DNA of 38,529 bases, taken from an uncultured Veillonellaceae bacterium (GTDB lineage: Bacteria; Bacillota; Negativicutes; Veillonellales; Dialisteraceae). Numbering within the stretch: the first letter of the stretch is position 1; the number at the start of each line of letters is the position of its first letter. The DNA lies in NCBI GenBank assembly GCA_927353735.1, contig CAKMIA010000012.1, positions 1 through 38,529 of the forward strand, written 5' to 3'. Positions 7,750 through 16,114 of this stretch are shown here, in pieces. A program made the position numbers and the translations under genes. Below the pieces are notes generated by a model. The model worked only from the letters and a program-made list of their open reading frames with translations, was not told the DNA's origin and searched no databases.

Positions 7750-8217
7750 ATGTATATCATATGTATGAGACACGGCGCAGCGGAGCCGGAGTCGGACGCG
7801 GTGGAGAACAGAAACCGCCGCCTCACCGAAAAGGGCATCCGCGGTGCCGGCAAAACGGCGGATATGCTCCGGCATTTCCTGAAGGGAAACCGGCTGACCA
7901 TTTACACCAGCCCGTACCGGCGGACGAAGCAGACCGCGGAGATCGCCGCGGAGGTGTGCGGCGGGTCGATCCAGGCGGCGGAGGAGCTGCTCCAGAGCGC
8001 CTGGGGGCCCGTGGCGGCGCACTGCATTTCCGGCAGCGGGCCGATCCTCCTCGTGGGGCATCAGCCGTTTCTCCAGAGCTATCTCATGACCGTCGCGGGG
8101 GCGGCGCTGAAATTCGCGCCCGCTTCGGCGGCCGTCATCGATTACGATCCGGCCTGGCGGCAGGGACAGCTCATCGGCTATCTGTCGCCGGATCTGAAAA
8201 AACTGAAAAAAGGCTGA
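7750..8217 (+). CDS. SixA-like phosphohistidine phosphatase (histidine phosphatase superfamily)
   Basis: 155 residues. The catalytic RHG motif appears as MRHGAAEP at residues 6-13. RRLTEKGIRGAGKTADML and YTSPYRRTKQTAEI supply the phosphate-pocket Arg and the T-x-Q-T-A-E segment. The second catalytic His is in LLVGHQPFL. SixA in E. coli removes phosphate from phosphohistidine in signalling or PTS proteins; this small single-domain form fits, but the target is unknown. GGAGG precedes the ATG by four bases. It follows the GDYXXLXY gene by 31 bases, which contain a short GC hairpin (GCCTGC-GGC-GCAGGC, 7724-7738) without a T run. Confidence 0.8.
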   Translation: MYIICMRHGAAEPESDAVENRNRRLTEKGIRGAGKTADMLRHFLKGNRLTIYTSPYRRTKQTAEIAAEVCGGSIQAAEELLQSAWGPVAAHCISGSGPILLVGHQPFLQSYLMTVAGAALKFAPASAAVIDYDPAWRQGQLIGYLSPDLKKLKKG

Positions 8218-8221
8218 AAAG

Positions 8222-8245
8222 GGGCGGCCGGCGGGCCGCCCTTTC
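8222..8245 (+). terminator. GC hairpin before thiD, weak terminator
   Basis: GGGCGGCC and GGCCGCCC form a perfect eight-pair stem with a four-base loop, but only TTTCT follows. Termination is probably partial, so thiD may be co-transcribed with the genes before it. Confidence 0.5.
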
Positions 8246-8263
8246 TATGAAGAAAGGATCATC

Positions 8264-9073
8264 ATGAAACATCTTCTCACCATTGCAGGCTCGGATTCCT
8301 CCGGCGGCGCAGGCATCCAGGCCGATCTCAAGACCTTTGCGGCTCTCGGCGCCTACGGCATGAGCTGCATCTGTGCGGTGACGGCGCAGAATACCACCCG
8401 CGTGGCGTCCGTGCAGAATATCGACCCCGACATGGTGACGGCCCAGCTGGCCGCCGTGTATGAGGACATCCCGCCGGACGCGGTAAAGACGGGGATGCTC
8501 TCTACGCCGGCCATCGTGCGCGCCGTGGCGGACTTCCTCGCATCGCACCGGGGCCCGCCGGTGGTGGTGGACCCGGTGATGGTGGCCACCTCCGGGGGTG
8601 TGCTCCTCGAGCCGGAGGCGGTGGAGGTATACAAGACCGCGCTCTTCCCGGAGGCGGCGCTCATCACGCCGAATATGCCTGAGGCGGAGGTGCTCACGGG
8701 CATGACCATCGCCAGCGAGGCGGACATGGCCCGGGCGGCGGAGGCGCTCATGCAGTACGGCTGCGGGGCGGTGCTCGTGAAGGGCGGCCACCGCACGGAG
8801 GACGCCGTGGACGTGCTCTTTGACGGGAAAGAGGCCCATTATTTCCGGAGCGAGCACATTGAGACGAAGAACACCCACGGTACGGGCTGCACCCTGTCCA
8901 GCGCGCTCGCGGTCTTTCTGGCGCAGGGTCTGCCTGCGGCGGATGCGGTCGCGGCGGCCAAGTCCTATCTGACGGGGGCCATCCGGAGCGCGGCGAAAGG
9001 CTCCGTGGGCCATGGCAGCGGCCCGGTGGACCATTTCTGGTTTTACGGAATAAAGTGGGGCCGGATGAAATGA
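8264..9073 (+). CDS. thiD: Hydroxymethylpyrimidine/phosphomethylpyrimidine kinase
   Basis: 269 residues, the usual ThiD length. It phosphorylates HMP and HMP-phosphate to HMP-PP for thiamine diphosphate synthesis. The ribokinase-like start [19 protein letters not shown] (residues 6-24) and the C-terminal [13 protein letters not shown] block (anion hole and catalytic Asp replaced by the ThiD-type Cys-containing loop) are diagnostic, as are [12 protein letters not shown] and [12 protein letters not shown]. No thiE, thiM or thiC is adjacent, so it may serve HMP salvage or work with genes elsewhere. No TPP riboswitch was seen upstream. Its end overlaps the next start (ATGA). Confidence 0.92.
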   Translation: MKHLLTIAGSDSSGGAGIQADLKTFAALGAYGMSCICAVTAQNTTRVASVQNIDPDMVTAQLAAVYEDIPPDAVKTGMLSTPAIVRAVADFLASHRGPPVVVDPVMVATSGGVLLEPEAVEVYKTALFPEAALITPNMPEAEVLTGMTIASEADMARAAEALMQYGCGAVLVKGGHRTEDAVDVLFDGKEAHYFRSEHIETKNTHGTGCTLSSALAVFLAQGLPAADAVAAAKSYLTGAIRSAAKGSVGHGSGPVDHFWFYGIKWGRMK

Positions 9074-9654
9074 ATGCATTCTTTGCCTATCTGGCCCGGC
9101 TGAAGTACATCCGCCGGTGGGGGCTGATGCGGAACAGCGTCCCCGAAAACGATGCGGAGCACACCCTCCAGACGGCGGTCATCGCCCACGGGCTGGCGCT
9201 CATCCGGCAGGAGGTCTTCGGCGAGCCCTGCGACGGCGGGCGGTGCGCCCTGCTGGCGCTCTACCACGATGCGAGCGAGGTCTTTACCGGCGATATGCCC
9301 ACGCCGGTGAAATATTTCAGCGAGAGTCTCCGCGGCCAGTACGGCGAGATCGAGCGTATGGCCCGGGAACGGCTCCTGCAGACACTTCCGGAGGCGCTCC
9401 GCGGCGCCTACCGGCCCTTCGTGGTCGATATGGAGAGCGATCCCCTGTGGCCGCTCGCCAAGGCGGCGGATACGCTCTCGGCTTATCTCAAATGCCTGGA
9501 GGAGCGGCAGGCGGGCAATCGTGAATTTGACGAGGCGGGCCGCGCGGCGGAGGAAAAGCTCCGCGCCATGGGCCTGAAAGAGGTGGACTGGTTTCTGTCC
9601 CACTTCGCAGGGAGCTTCGCCCTCACCCTGGATGAGCTGAATCGGAAAAATTGA
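9070..9654 (+). CDS. HD-domain 5'-deoxynucleotidase, YfbR-like
   Basis: 194 residues. The metal-binding HD pattern is visible: H in AEHTLQTAVIAHG, the HD pair in ALYHDASEVFTGDMPTPVK, and the later Asp in AKAADTLSAYLKC. The segment ENDAEHTLQ together with D-x-P-T-P-V-K is typical of YfbR, which dephosphorylates deoxynucleoside monophosphates. A GTG at 9055 is also in frame, but ATG 9070 overlaps the thiD stop and is the natural coupled start. It is the last gene before the large terminator at 9684-9736. Confidence 0.85.
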   Translation: MNAFFAYLARLKYIRRWGLMRNSVPENDAEHTLQTAVIAHGLALIRQEVFGEPCDGGRCALLALYHDASEVFTGDMPTPVKYFSESLRGQYGEIERMARERLLQTLPEALRGAYRPFVVDMESDPLWPLAKAADTLSAYLKCLEERQAGNREFDEAGRAAEEKLRAMGLKEVDWFLSHFAGSFALTLDELNRKN

Positions 9655-9655
9655 C

Positions 9656-9677
9656 TCTGTCAAAAGAACTTGACAGA
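9656..9677. repeat. Short inverted repeat after the YfbR-like gene
   Basis: TCTGTCAA and TTGACAGA are perfect eight-base complements separated by six bases, two bases after the stop codon. It could be a 3' hairpin or a protein-binding palindrome. Confidence 0.5.
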
Positions 9678-9683
9678 AGGACA

Positions 9684-9736
9684 CCCCGGCACGGGGAGGA
9701 AAAACAGCGGTTTCCTCCGACAGCCGGGGCTTTTTT
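9684..9736 (+). terminator. Long intrinsic terminator
   Basis: CCCCGGC/GCCGGGG outer stem, a nested GAGGAAA/TTTCCTC stem, then six T. Confidence 0.85.
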
Positions 9737-9891
9737 GCGTGCCCGGAGAGCCCGCAGGTTCTCAGAAAATTTTTATAAAACGTTGATGCAATTTATACAG
9801 ACCGCAGACAACGGATTGACGGCTTCCTCTTACAATGGGTCTGTCACTGAGAAAAACAACCATATCAGCTTGCGCACAGGAAAGGACAACT

Positions 9892-10698
9892 ATGAATCGA
9901 TCACTGTATCTGGTGTCATCTACCATGCTTTGGGGACTTCCCCCGGAGAAGTGGTTTCAGATCACCGAAGAGGAAGGACTGGCAGGCATTGAGGTGTGGG
10001 CGCAGCAGCTGGAATCGCAGGAGATCTCCGTGGAAACGGTGCGGCGGCTGGCGCTGCAGCACGGCGCGGCGCTCACGGTGCACAGCTACAGCTGGGACAT
10101 GAATCTCATCTCGCTCTCCCGCTCCATGCGGGAAGCGGCGGAAGCGCTCACGAGGAAAGGGATCGCGCTGGCGTCGTATCTCCATGCGCCGCACGTGACG
10201 ATCCATCCCGGACGGGACGGACTCGCTCTGCCCGGCACGGATTTTGAGGAACTGATGGCGTATTCCATGCGGTCCCTCGCACGGTACGCCGCCGAAGAAG
10301 GCACGCGGGCCTCCTTCGAGATCATGGAAAAGATCCCGAAGGAACGGCTCACCACGCCGGAGGCGGCCCGCCGGGCGGAAGCGCTGGCCGCGGCCGGCCC
10401 TCTATGGAGCTACACGGAGGACACGGCGCACTGCGACAGCGAGGAGGAAATTTTCCACATCGCGGAATGCCTCGGGGGAAGCCTCGCGGAATTTCATGTA
10501 AGCAATAAAAAGGGAACGGTCCGCCACATCGGCGATGTGGAAAACGGGGACCTGAATCTCCCGGCAGTCACGGCCCGGCTCGAGGGCTACGGCCTCCCCA
10601 TGATCCTGGAGGGCTTTGATCCGTCCATGAAGGCGGAACGGCTGCATCGTACACTGCGCTGGCTGGACGGCGCGGAAGAAAGGAATGGAAACAAATGA
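9892..10698 (+). CDS. Sugar phosphate isomerase/epimerase-like TIM-barrel protein
   Basis: 268 residues of the xylose-isomerase-like TIM barrel (AP endonuclease 2 family). Visible barrel strands include GLAGIEVWAQ, ALTVHSYSWDMNL, HVTIHPGRDG, TRASFEIMEKIPKE, WSYTEDTAHCDS, AEFHVSNKKG and LPMILEGFDP. The His, Glu and Asp residues at these strand ends are the usual metal ligands. Such enzymes isomerise or epimerise sugars, inositols or their phosphates; the exact substrate is unknown. It is the first gene of a five-gene operon with a complete ABC importer and a PHP phosphoesterase, which suggests it processes the imported compound. AAAGGA lies about six bases before the ATG. The next gene overlaps by four bases. 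No convincing promoter was found in 9737-9891: TTGACG 9816 and TACAAT 9831 are too close. Confidence 0.75.
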   Translation: MNRSLYLVSSTMLWGLPPEKWFQITEEEGLAGIEVWAQQLESQEISVETVRRLALQHGAALTVHSYSWDMNLISLSRSMREAAEALTRKGIALASYLHAPHVTIHPGRDGLALPGTDFEELMAYSMRSLARYAAEEGTRASFEIMEKIPKERLTTPEAARRAEALAAAGPLWSYTEDTAHCDSEEEIFHIAECLGGSLAEFHVSNKKGTVRHIGDVENGDLNLPAVTARLEGYGLPMILEGFDPSMKAERLHRTLRWLDGAEERNGNK

Positions 10699-11723
10699 AC
10701 CGAATGAAAAAAGGAATGATTCTCGCCTGCTGCGCCGCAGCGGCTGTACTGTTCGCCGGATGCGGCGGCAGCGCGGATAAATCCGCGGCCGGAGAGGCTC
10801 CGAAGGGAGAGATCAACCTGTATACCTCCCAGCCGGAAGCAGATGCGCAGAAGCTCGTGGCGGCGTTCAATCAGAAATATCCTGACGTAAAGGTGAAGGT
10901 GTTCCGTTCCGGTACGGAAGAAGTGGTCAGCAAGATCATGGCGGAAAAGAAGATGGGCCAGGTCCAGGCAGACGTGCTCCTCGTATCCGATGCGGCCACC
11001 TTTGAACAGCTGAAGCAGCAGGCCATCCTCGACAACTACGAATCGCCGGAAATGAAGAACATCCCCGCGGAGCTGGTGGACAAGGACCACACCTATGCCG
11101 GCACGAAGGTCATCGCCACGGGCATCATCTACAATACAGATCTGGTGAAAGAGGCGCCGCAGTCCTTCATGGACCTCACGAAGCCCGCCTATAAGGACAT
11201 GGGCATCATGCCGAGCCCGCTCTATTCCGGCGCGGCAGCCTACAATCTGTCGGTCATCACCCGCACGCCGTCTCTGGGCTGGGATTTCTACAAGGGCCTG
11301 AAAGCCAACGGCATGGCCGTGGACAAGGGCAACGGCGGCATCCTGAAGGCAGTGAGCGAAGGCAATAAAGGCACGGGCATCGTGGTGGACTACATGGTGG
11401 CCCGCGCGGCAGCCAAGGGCGCTCCGGTGAAATTCGTCTATCCGGCGGAAGGGGCTCCGGTCATCACGGAACCGATCGGCGTCGTGAAGGGCGCGGTCAA
11501 TGAAAATCTGGCGAAGCTCTTCGAGGACTTCGTGCTCTCCGAGGAAGGACAGAAGCTGACGGTGGAAATCGGCTACACGCCGATCCGCAAGGGCATGAAG
11601 GCGCCGGAAGGACTGAAATCCATCGACGAGATCAAGATCATCGGCGGGGATATCGCAGAGCTCGTTGCAGGCAGAGAGGCTGACAAGAAGGCCTTCACGG
11701 ATCTCTTCCAGAGCGGCAACTGA
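10695..11723 (+). CDS. ABC importer substrate-binding lipoprotein (FbpA/AfuA/PhnS-like)
   Basis: 342 residues. The signal peptide ends in the lipobox LFAGC (Cys23), so it is a lipoprotein. The mature protein starts with EINLYTSQPEADAQKLVAAFNQKYPDV, the hallmark of the family that binds Fe3+, 2-aminoethylphosphonate, thiamine or hexose phosphates. SPLYSGAAAY and GVVKGAVNENLAKLFEDFVLSEEGQ are other family segments. The tyrosine pair used by Fe3+-binding members is not evident, which argues against iron. The neighbouring isomerase and phosphoesterase suggest a phosphorylated sugar or polyol, as in the AfuABC hexose-phosphate system; this is inference. Start chosen at the ATGA overlap. Confidence 0.82.
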   Translation: MNRMKKGMILACCAAAAVLFAGCGGSADKSAAGEAPKGEINLYTSQPEADAQKLVAAFNQKYPDVKVKVFRSGTEEVVSKIMAEKKMGQVQADVLLVSDAATFEQLKQQAILDNYESPEMKNIPAELVDKDHTYAGTKVIATGIIYNTDLVKEAPQSFMDLTKPAYKDMGIMPSPLYSGAAAYNLSVITRTPSLGWDFYKGLKANGMAVDKGNGGILKAVSEGNKGTGIVVDYMVARAAAKGAPVKFVYPAEGAPVITEPIGVVKGAVNENLAKLFEDFVLSEEGQKLTVEIGYTPIRKGMKAPEGLKSIDEIKIIGGDIAELVAGREADKKAFTDLFQSGN

Positions 11724-13408
11724 TGGAAGCCTTACTTCACAGAACACGGGCGCTGCGGATCTCCCGGAGCGGACTGCTTTTCACCGTGCTGGCGGCGGTC
11801 TTCTTCGTATTCCCTCTGATCCGGCTGGTGCTGCTGTCCCTCACGGCAGAGGACGGCACGCTGTCGGCGGCGCAGTATGAGGTGCTCCTGCAGGACCCCC
11901 GCGCAGGCGCAGCCATCGCCAATACCATCGGCATTTCCGTCTCGGCGGCGCTGCTGTCCGCACTGTGCGGCACGGTGACGGCCTTCCTGACGGTCTATAC
12001 GAATATCCGTTATAAAACACTCATTGAAGGGCTGGTCTTCCTGCCCTTCGTCATTCCCGCCTATGTGATGACCATTTCCTGGACGGGGCTGACCGCCGCC
12101 GGGGGCGCCCTGACGCAGCTCCTGCAGGCAGCGGGCCTGCCGCCCCTTGACCTGTACACCCGGGGCGGCATCATCGCCATGCTGGGTATCTGCCATATGT
12201 CGGTGGTACACGTCACGGTGAGCCACCGCCTGAAAAAGATCTTCGAGGAAGTGGACTGGGCGGCGCGCGTCTCCGGATGCCCGCCGTGGAAGACGATCCG
12301 CCGGGTGGACCTGCCCATGGCGGCGCCGGCCATCGCCAGCGGCACCGTGCTGGCCTTTCTGGCCGACGTGGACAATTTCGCCGTGCCGGCTTTTCTGGGG
12401 ATCTCCTCGAATATCCCCGTGCTCAGCACCTACATCTATGAGAAGGTCATCAGCTTCGGCCCCGATTCCTTTGCATACGGCGCAGTGCTCTCGGTGGTAC
12501 TCTCCGTGATCGCCCTCACGGGGACCCTGCTGGCGGCCCGCCTCGGCGGCCGCAGGGACGGCGGCGAAGGAGGCCGCGTCCATTCGGAGGCGCGCATCGT
12601 CTTTTCACCGGCTGTCCGCCTCGTGGTGGAGCATCTCACCGCGGGCGCGCTCATTTTCTTCAGCGTGGTGCCCTTCTTCTACATGGCTGTCAGCGCCCTG
12701 CTGAAGACCTTCAATTTCTCCCTCCGTCCGGAGGATATGACTCTGGACAATTACCGCTTCGTCTTCACCAATGACGGCATCCGCGAAGCGGCGCTGAACA
12801 GCCTCTTCCTGGCGGGCATGGGCACCATCGCGTGCCTCGTGCTCGGCACCATCGCGGCGTACGGCATCGTCCGCCGGGGCAGCCGGGCAGCGGCCTTCCT
12901 CGAGGGCTGCGCGTCCATGACCTATTCCGTGCCGGGCATCGTCCTCGCCCTGGCGCTCATTTTCTACTGGAGCCAGCCGGTCCCCGGTATGACCACCGGC
13001 CTGTACGGCTCGTATACCATCCTGATCCTGGGCTATGCCTCCCGCTATATGATCGTGCAGATCAAGAACAGCGCGTCCGCCATGGTGTCCATGAGCGCCG
13101 CCGCGGAGGATGCGGCCCTCGTATCGGGGAGCTCCTTCCTGCGGATGTGGGTGAAGATCATCATTCCCCAGCTGGCCGCACCGGCGCTGGCAGGGTCCTT
13201 CTTCATCTTCCTGTCCGCCTTTACGGAGCTCACCATGTCCTCGGTCATGTCGTCCGCTTCGACGAAGACCATCGGACTGGCCATATTCAACCTCCAGCAG
13301 GCCGGCGATTACAGTCTGGCTGCGGCGGTGTCCTCTGTGATCCTGGCGGTGATGCTTCTCTGCTGCGCCGTCCGGCTCGTGTATAAGAAAGCAAGGAGAT
13401 CTGTATGA
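11723..13408 (+). CDS. ABC importer permease, fused two-domain (FbpB/AfuB/PhnV-like)
   Basis: 561 residues with two homologous binding-protein-dependent permease domains, about 12 membrane segments. Each half carries an EAA coupling motif: EEVDWAARVSGCPPWKTIRR (around residue 175) and AAEDAALVSGSSFLRMWVKI (around residue 461). The double-length permease is characteristic of the Fbp/Afu/Thi/Phn class. It starts on the last base of the binding-protein stop codon (TGATG), so translation is coupled. It forms the membrane channel for the ATPase that follows. Confidence 0.9.
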   Translation: MEALLHRTRALRISRSGLLFTVLAAVFFVFPLIRLVLLSLTAEDGTLSAAQYEVLLQDPRAGAAIANTIGISVSAALLSALCGTVTAFLTVYTNIRYKTLIEGLVFLPFVIPAYVMTISWTGLTAAGGALTQLLQAAGLPPLDLYTRGGIIAMLGICHMSVVHVTVSHRLKKIFEEVDWAARVSGCPPWKTIRRVDLPMAAPAIASGTVLAFLADVDNFAVPAFLGISSNIPVLSTYIYEKVISFGPDSFAYGAVLSVVLSVIALTGTLLAARLGGRRDGGEGGRVHSEARIVFSPAVRLVVEHLTAGALIFFSVVPFFYMAVSALLKTFNFSLRPEDMTLDNYRFVFTNDGIREAALNSLFLAGMGTIACLVLGTIAAYGIVRRGSRAAAFLEGCASMTYSVPGIVLALALIFYWSQPVPGMTTGLYGSYTILILGYASRYMIVQIKNSASAMVSMSAAAEDAALVSGSSFLRMWVKIIIPQLAAPALAGSFFIFLSAFTELTMSSVMSSASTKTIGLAIFNLQQAGDYSLAAAVSSVILAVMLLCCAVRLVYKKARRSV

Positions 13409-14427
13409 GTCTTGTGATCGATCATATTTCCATGTCGTACGGAAAGACGGCGGTCCTGCATGATATTTCCGCTGAGATCGGCAAGGGGGAATTCCTGTCG
13501 ATCCTGGGCCATTCCGGCTGCGGCAAGACCACGCTCCTGAAGATCATCGGGGGCTTCATGAAACCCACCGGGGGCCGCATCCTCATGGACGGCACGCTCT
13601 ATTCTGACCCGTCCCGGTCGCTTCCGCCGGAAAAGCGGGACATGGGCATGGTCTTCCAGTCTTTCGCACTGTGGCCCCATATGACCGTGCGGCAGCACGT
13701 GGAATTTCCGCTCCAGTGCCGGAACAAGGATCTGTCCGCGGCGGAGAAGGAGAAGCGCATCGTTCATGCGCTGGAGGCGACCGGCCTGAACGGGCTGGAG
13801 GACCGCTATCCGGACGAGCTCTCCGGCGGCCAGAAGCAGCGCGTGTCCCTCGCCCGAGCCATCGTGTCCGGTCCGTCTCTGCTCCTCATGGATGAACCGC
13901 TGTCCGCACTGGACGCGGACCTGCGCATTTCCATGCGGAAGGAGATCAGCCGCATCCACCGCCTCACGGGCACCACGGTGATCTTCGTCACCCACGATCA
14001 GGGCGAGGCGCTGTCCCTGTCGGACCGCATCATGGTTCTCAACGGCGGGCGCATCGAGCAGCTCGGCACGCCGCAGGACATCTATCTGCGGCCGGCCACG
14101 AAATTCATCGCCTCCTTCATCGGTCGGTGCAATTTCGTGAAGGGCGACTGGAACGGCGACACCTTCCGCGCCGGCGAAGGAAGCTTCGTCTTCCAGGGCG
14201 CTCCCGTGGCGGACGTGTTCCACCGGGACCACGTATGCCCGATCCGTCCGGAGCAGTTCCGCCTCGCAGAGAACGGGAGCGGACTCCCCGGCGTCATCCG
14301 GGAGAAGCAGTACAACGGCCGGGAGATCCATTACGCCGTGTCCTGCCAGGATGACCTGTTCAGCGTGTACACGTCGGCTGCGGAAAATTACGCCATCGGA
14401 GACGAGGTGTATCTGCAATGCCGCTGA
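13405..14427 (+). CDS. ABC importer ATP-binding protein (FbpC/AfuC/PotA-like)
   Basis: 340 residues. Walker A GHSGCGKTT at residues 36-44, a Q-loop in VFQSFALWP, the signature LSGGQKQR near 136, Walker B and D-loop LLLMDEPLSALDADLR, and the H-loop in VTHDQ are all intact. The C-terminal ~110 residues form a TOBE-type regulatory domain (ASFIGRCNFVKG onward). It energises the permease encoded just upstream and overlaps it (ATGA). The end overlaps the PHP gene by ten bases. Confidence 0.92.
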   Translation: MSLVIDHISMSYGKTAVLHDISAEIGKGEFLSILGHSGCGKTTLLKIIGGFMKPTGGRILMDGTLYSDPSRSLPPEKRDMGMVFQSFALWPHMTVRQHVEFPLQCRNKDLSAAEKEKRIVHALEATGLNGLEDRYPDELSGGQKQRVSLARAIVSGPSLLLMDEPLSALDADLRISMRKEISRIHRLTGTTVIFVTHDQGEALSLSDRIMVLNGGRIEQLGTPQDIYLRPATKFIASFIGRCNFVKGDWNGDTFRAGEGSFVFQGAPVADVFHRDHVCPIRPEQFRLAENGSGLPGVIREKQYNGREIHYAVSCQDDLFSVYTSAAENYAIGDEVYLQCR

Positions 14428-15140
14428 GGCCGCTGTTTGACCTGCACACCCACACCGTGGCGAGCGGCCACGCCTATGGCACGCTGCAGGAAAATCTGCG
14501 CGCCGCCCGCGAGCAGGGCCTGCTCGCACTGGGCACGTCCGACCACAGCCCGGGCATGCCCGGCGGCACGGACCGCACCTTCTTTGAAAATTACCGCATC
14601 CTGCCGCGAGAGGTCTTCGGCGTGCGCCTGCTCCGCGGGATGGAGGCGAACATCACCGATTATGACGGCTCCATCGACGGGGGCACCGTGACGGAGGAAA
14701 TGGACTACGTCATCGCCAGCCTCCATTCCCACTGCATCCGCCCCGGCTCGGAGGAGGAGAATACCCGCGCGGTGATCGGCGCCATGAAGCATCCCTGCGT
14801 GAAGATCATCGGCCATCCCGACGACGGCCGGTACCCGCTGGATCTGGACCTCGTGGCGGAGGCCGCCCGGGACTTCGGCGTGGCGCTGGAGATCAACAAC
14901 AGCTCGCTCCGTCCGTCGTGCCGCCGCCTGAACGGCGCCTCGCTGGTGCGCCGGCTGGCGCGGACGCTCGCCGAAAAGGGCGCGCTGGCCGTCATGGGAA
15001 GCGACGCCCATATCTGGTGCGACGTGGGCCGCTTTGCCGAAGCGGAAGCCGTACTGGAGGAGACAGGCTTCCCGGAGGCGCAGCTTCTGAATCTCCGCAT
15101 GGAAGGGCTGGACTTCCTGCTGCGGAAGCGGGACAAATAA
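14418..15140 (+). CDS. PHP-domain phosphoesterase (YcdX-like)
   Basis: 240 residues. The PHP metal motifs are in order: FDLHTHTVASGHAYGT (residues 7-22), GTSDHSPGMPGG, a conserved Glu in RGMEANI, IASLHSHCIRP, IIGHPDDGRYP and, at the end, GSDAHIW. This is the full trinuclear site of YcdX-type phosphoesterases, which release phosphate from small phosphorylated compounds. As the last gene of the importer operon it could dephosphorylate the imported substrate. It starts inside the ATPase gene and ends before two back-to-back terminators. Confidence 0.87.
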   Translation: MPLRPLFDLHTHTVASGHAYGTLQENLRAAREQGLLALGTSDHSPGMPGGTDRTFFENYRILPREVFGVRLLRGMEANITDYDGSIDGGTVTEEMDYVIASLHSHCIRPGSEEENTRAVIGAMKHPCVKIIGHPDDGRYPLDLDLVAEAARDFGVALEINNSSLRPSCRRLNGASLVRRLARTLAEKGALAVMGSDAHIWCDVGRFAEAEAVLEETGFPEAQLLNLRMEGLDFLLRKRDK

Positions 15141-15157
15141 ATCATTATACAAAATAC

Positions 15158-15187
15158 AAAAAGACCGTCCCCGAAGGGACGGTTTTT
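15158..15187. terminator. Bidirectional intrinsic terminator
   Basis: Five A, GACCGTCCC, a short loop, GGGACGGT and five T. It serves the plus-strand importer operon and probably the minus-strand lpx operon. Confidence 0.85.
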
Positions 15188-15196
15188 CTGTGCACG

Positions 15197-15226
15197 AAAA
15201 AAGACCCCGAAAGGGGTCTTTTTTTT
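15197..15226. terminator. Second bidirectional intrinsic terminator
   Basis: Six A, GACCCC-GAAA-GGGGTC and a run of eight T. It touches the lpxA stop codon and would end the minus-strand lpx transcript first. Confidence 0.88.
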
Positions 15227-16040
15227 ATCTTTCTCTTGCGCGGCAGAGTCCGCGGTCGCAGTTCCGGAGGAAACGGAGGAGATGTTCGATTTCCGGGGAG
15301 GAGTTGAGTTCCTGCTCCATTTCCGCGATGGCGTCCACCAGCTTCAGGCCGGAGCGGAAGATGAGACGGTACGCCTTTTTCAGATCGCTCTTTACTTCCG
15401 GAGAAACGTTCCGGCGGGAGAGGCCCACGCTGTTCAGCCCCACGATATGAGCCGGATTGCCGTCAGCAATGACATAGGGGCAGATATCCTGTACGATCTT
15501 GGACATGCCGCCCACCATGGCGCCGTCGCCGACCTTGACGAACTGATGGATGCCCGCCATGCCGCCTACGACGACGTGATTCTCGATAATGACATGGCCT
15601 GCAAGGCCGGAATAGCCGGACATGACCACATGGTCGCCCACGTTGCAGTTGTGCGCGATGTGCACATAGGCCTGCAGCATGGTGTAAGAGCCGATGCGGG
15701 TCTCACAGTTTTCTCCGGTGGCGCGGTGAATGGTGACGCACTCCCGGATGAGATTGCCGTCTCCGATGACGACAAAGCTGTTTTCACCGCGGAATTTCAG
15801 ATCCTGCGGCTCCTCGCCGATGACGGCGCCCGAATAAATGTGATTGTTCCGTCCCATGCGGACGTTCTTTGCAATGACCACGTGCGGGCCGATGATCGTA
15901 CCTTCACCGATTTCACAATTGGGACCAATGACCGCTCCCGGTCCAATGATGACATTTTTGTGAACGATGGCAGTAGGATCTATGACGGCTGTGGGATGGA
16001 TCTGCGGGTCCAGCGTTTCTACGATTTTCAATTCCATCAT
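15225..16040 (-). CDS. lpxA: UDP-N-acetylglucosamine O-acyltransferase
   Basis: 271 residues. First step of lipid A synthesis: transfer of a hydroxyacyl chain from acyl-ACP to UDP-GlcNAc. The left-handed beta-helix hexapeptide repeats run from about residue 14 to 190 (IHPTAVIDPTAIVHKNVIIGPG and so on). The catalytic His lies in the AYVHIAHNCNVGDHV segment. GGMAGIHQFVKVGDGAMVGG and SVGLSRRN match LpxA rather than LpxD. The C-terminal helical part has the usual length. Two adjacent ATGs (16040 and 16037) share one GGAGGAG site, so the start is uncertain by one codon. A 170-base structured gap separates it from fabZ. Confidence 0.95.
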   Translation of the reverse strand: MMELKIVETLDPQIHPTAVIDPTAIVHKNVIIGPGAVIGPNCEIGEGTIIGPHVVIAKNVRMGRNNHIYSGAVIGEEPQDLKFRGENSFVVIGDGNLIRECVTIHRATGENCETRIGSYTMLQAYVHIAHNCNVGDHVVMSGYSGLAGHVIIENHVVVGGMAGIHQFVKVGDGAMVGGMSKIVQDICPYVIADGNPAHIVGLNSVGLSRRNVSPEVKSDLKKAYRLIFRSGLKLVDAIAEMEQELNSSPEIEHLLRFLRNCDRGLCRARER

Positions 16041-16058
16041 CCTTACTCCTCCGTAATT

Positions 16059-16114
16059 GAATGTCCGAAAGGCGGCCGGCGCCGCTCTTTACCTATATAT
16101 TCGGCCGGACATTC
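16059..16114 (-). repeat. Structured leader in front of lpxA
   Basis: On the minus strand GAATGTCCG (16114-16106) and CGGACATTC (16067-16059) are perfect nine-base complements. A GCGGC/GCCGC pair nests inside. There is no T run, so this is not a simple terminator. The rest of the fabZ-lpxA gap (16041-16210) holds a smaller GATTTC-CGGA-GAAATC hairpin and no gene. Confidence 0.55.

Noticed and set aside
9816..9836. TTGACG/TACAAT promoter for the importer operon
   Set aside because: The spacer is only nine bases, too short for a sigma-70 promoter.
10695..11723. Iron(III)-binding protein FbpA
   Set aside because: The family match is good, but no tyrosine pair for iron is evident and the operon contains sugar-phosphate-type enzymes.
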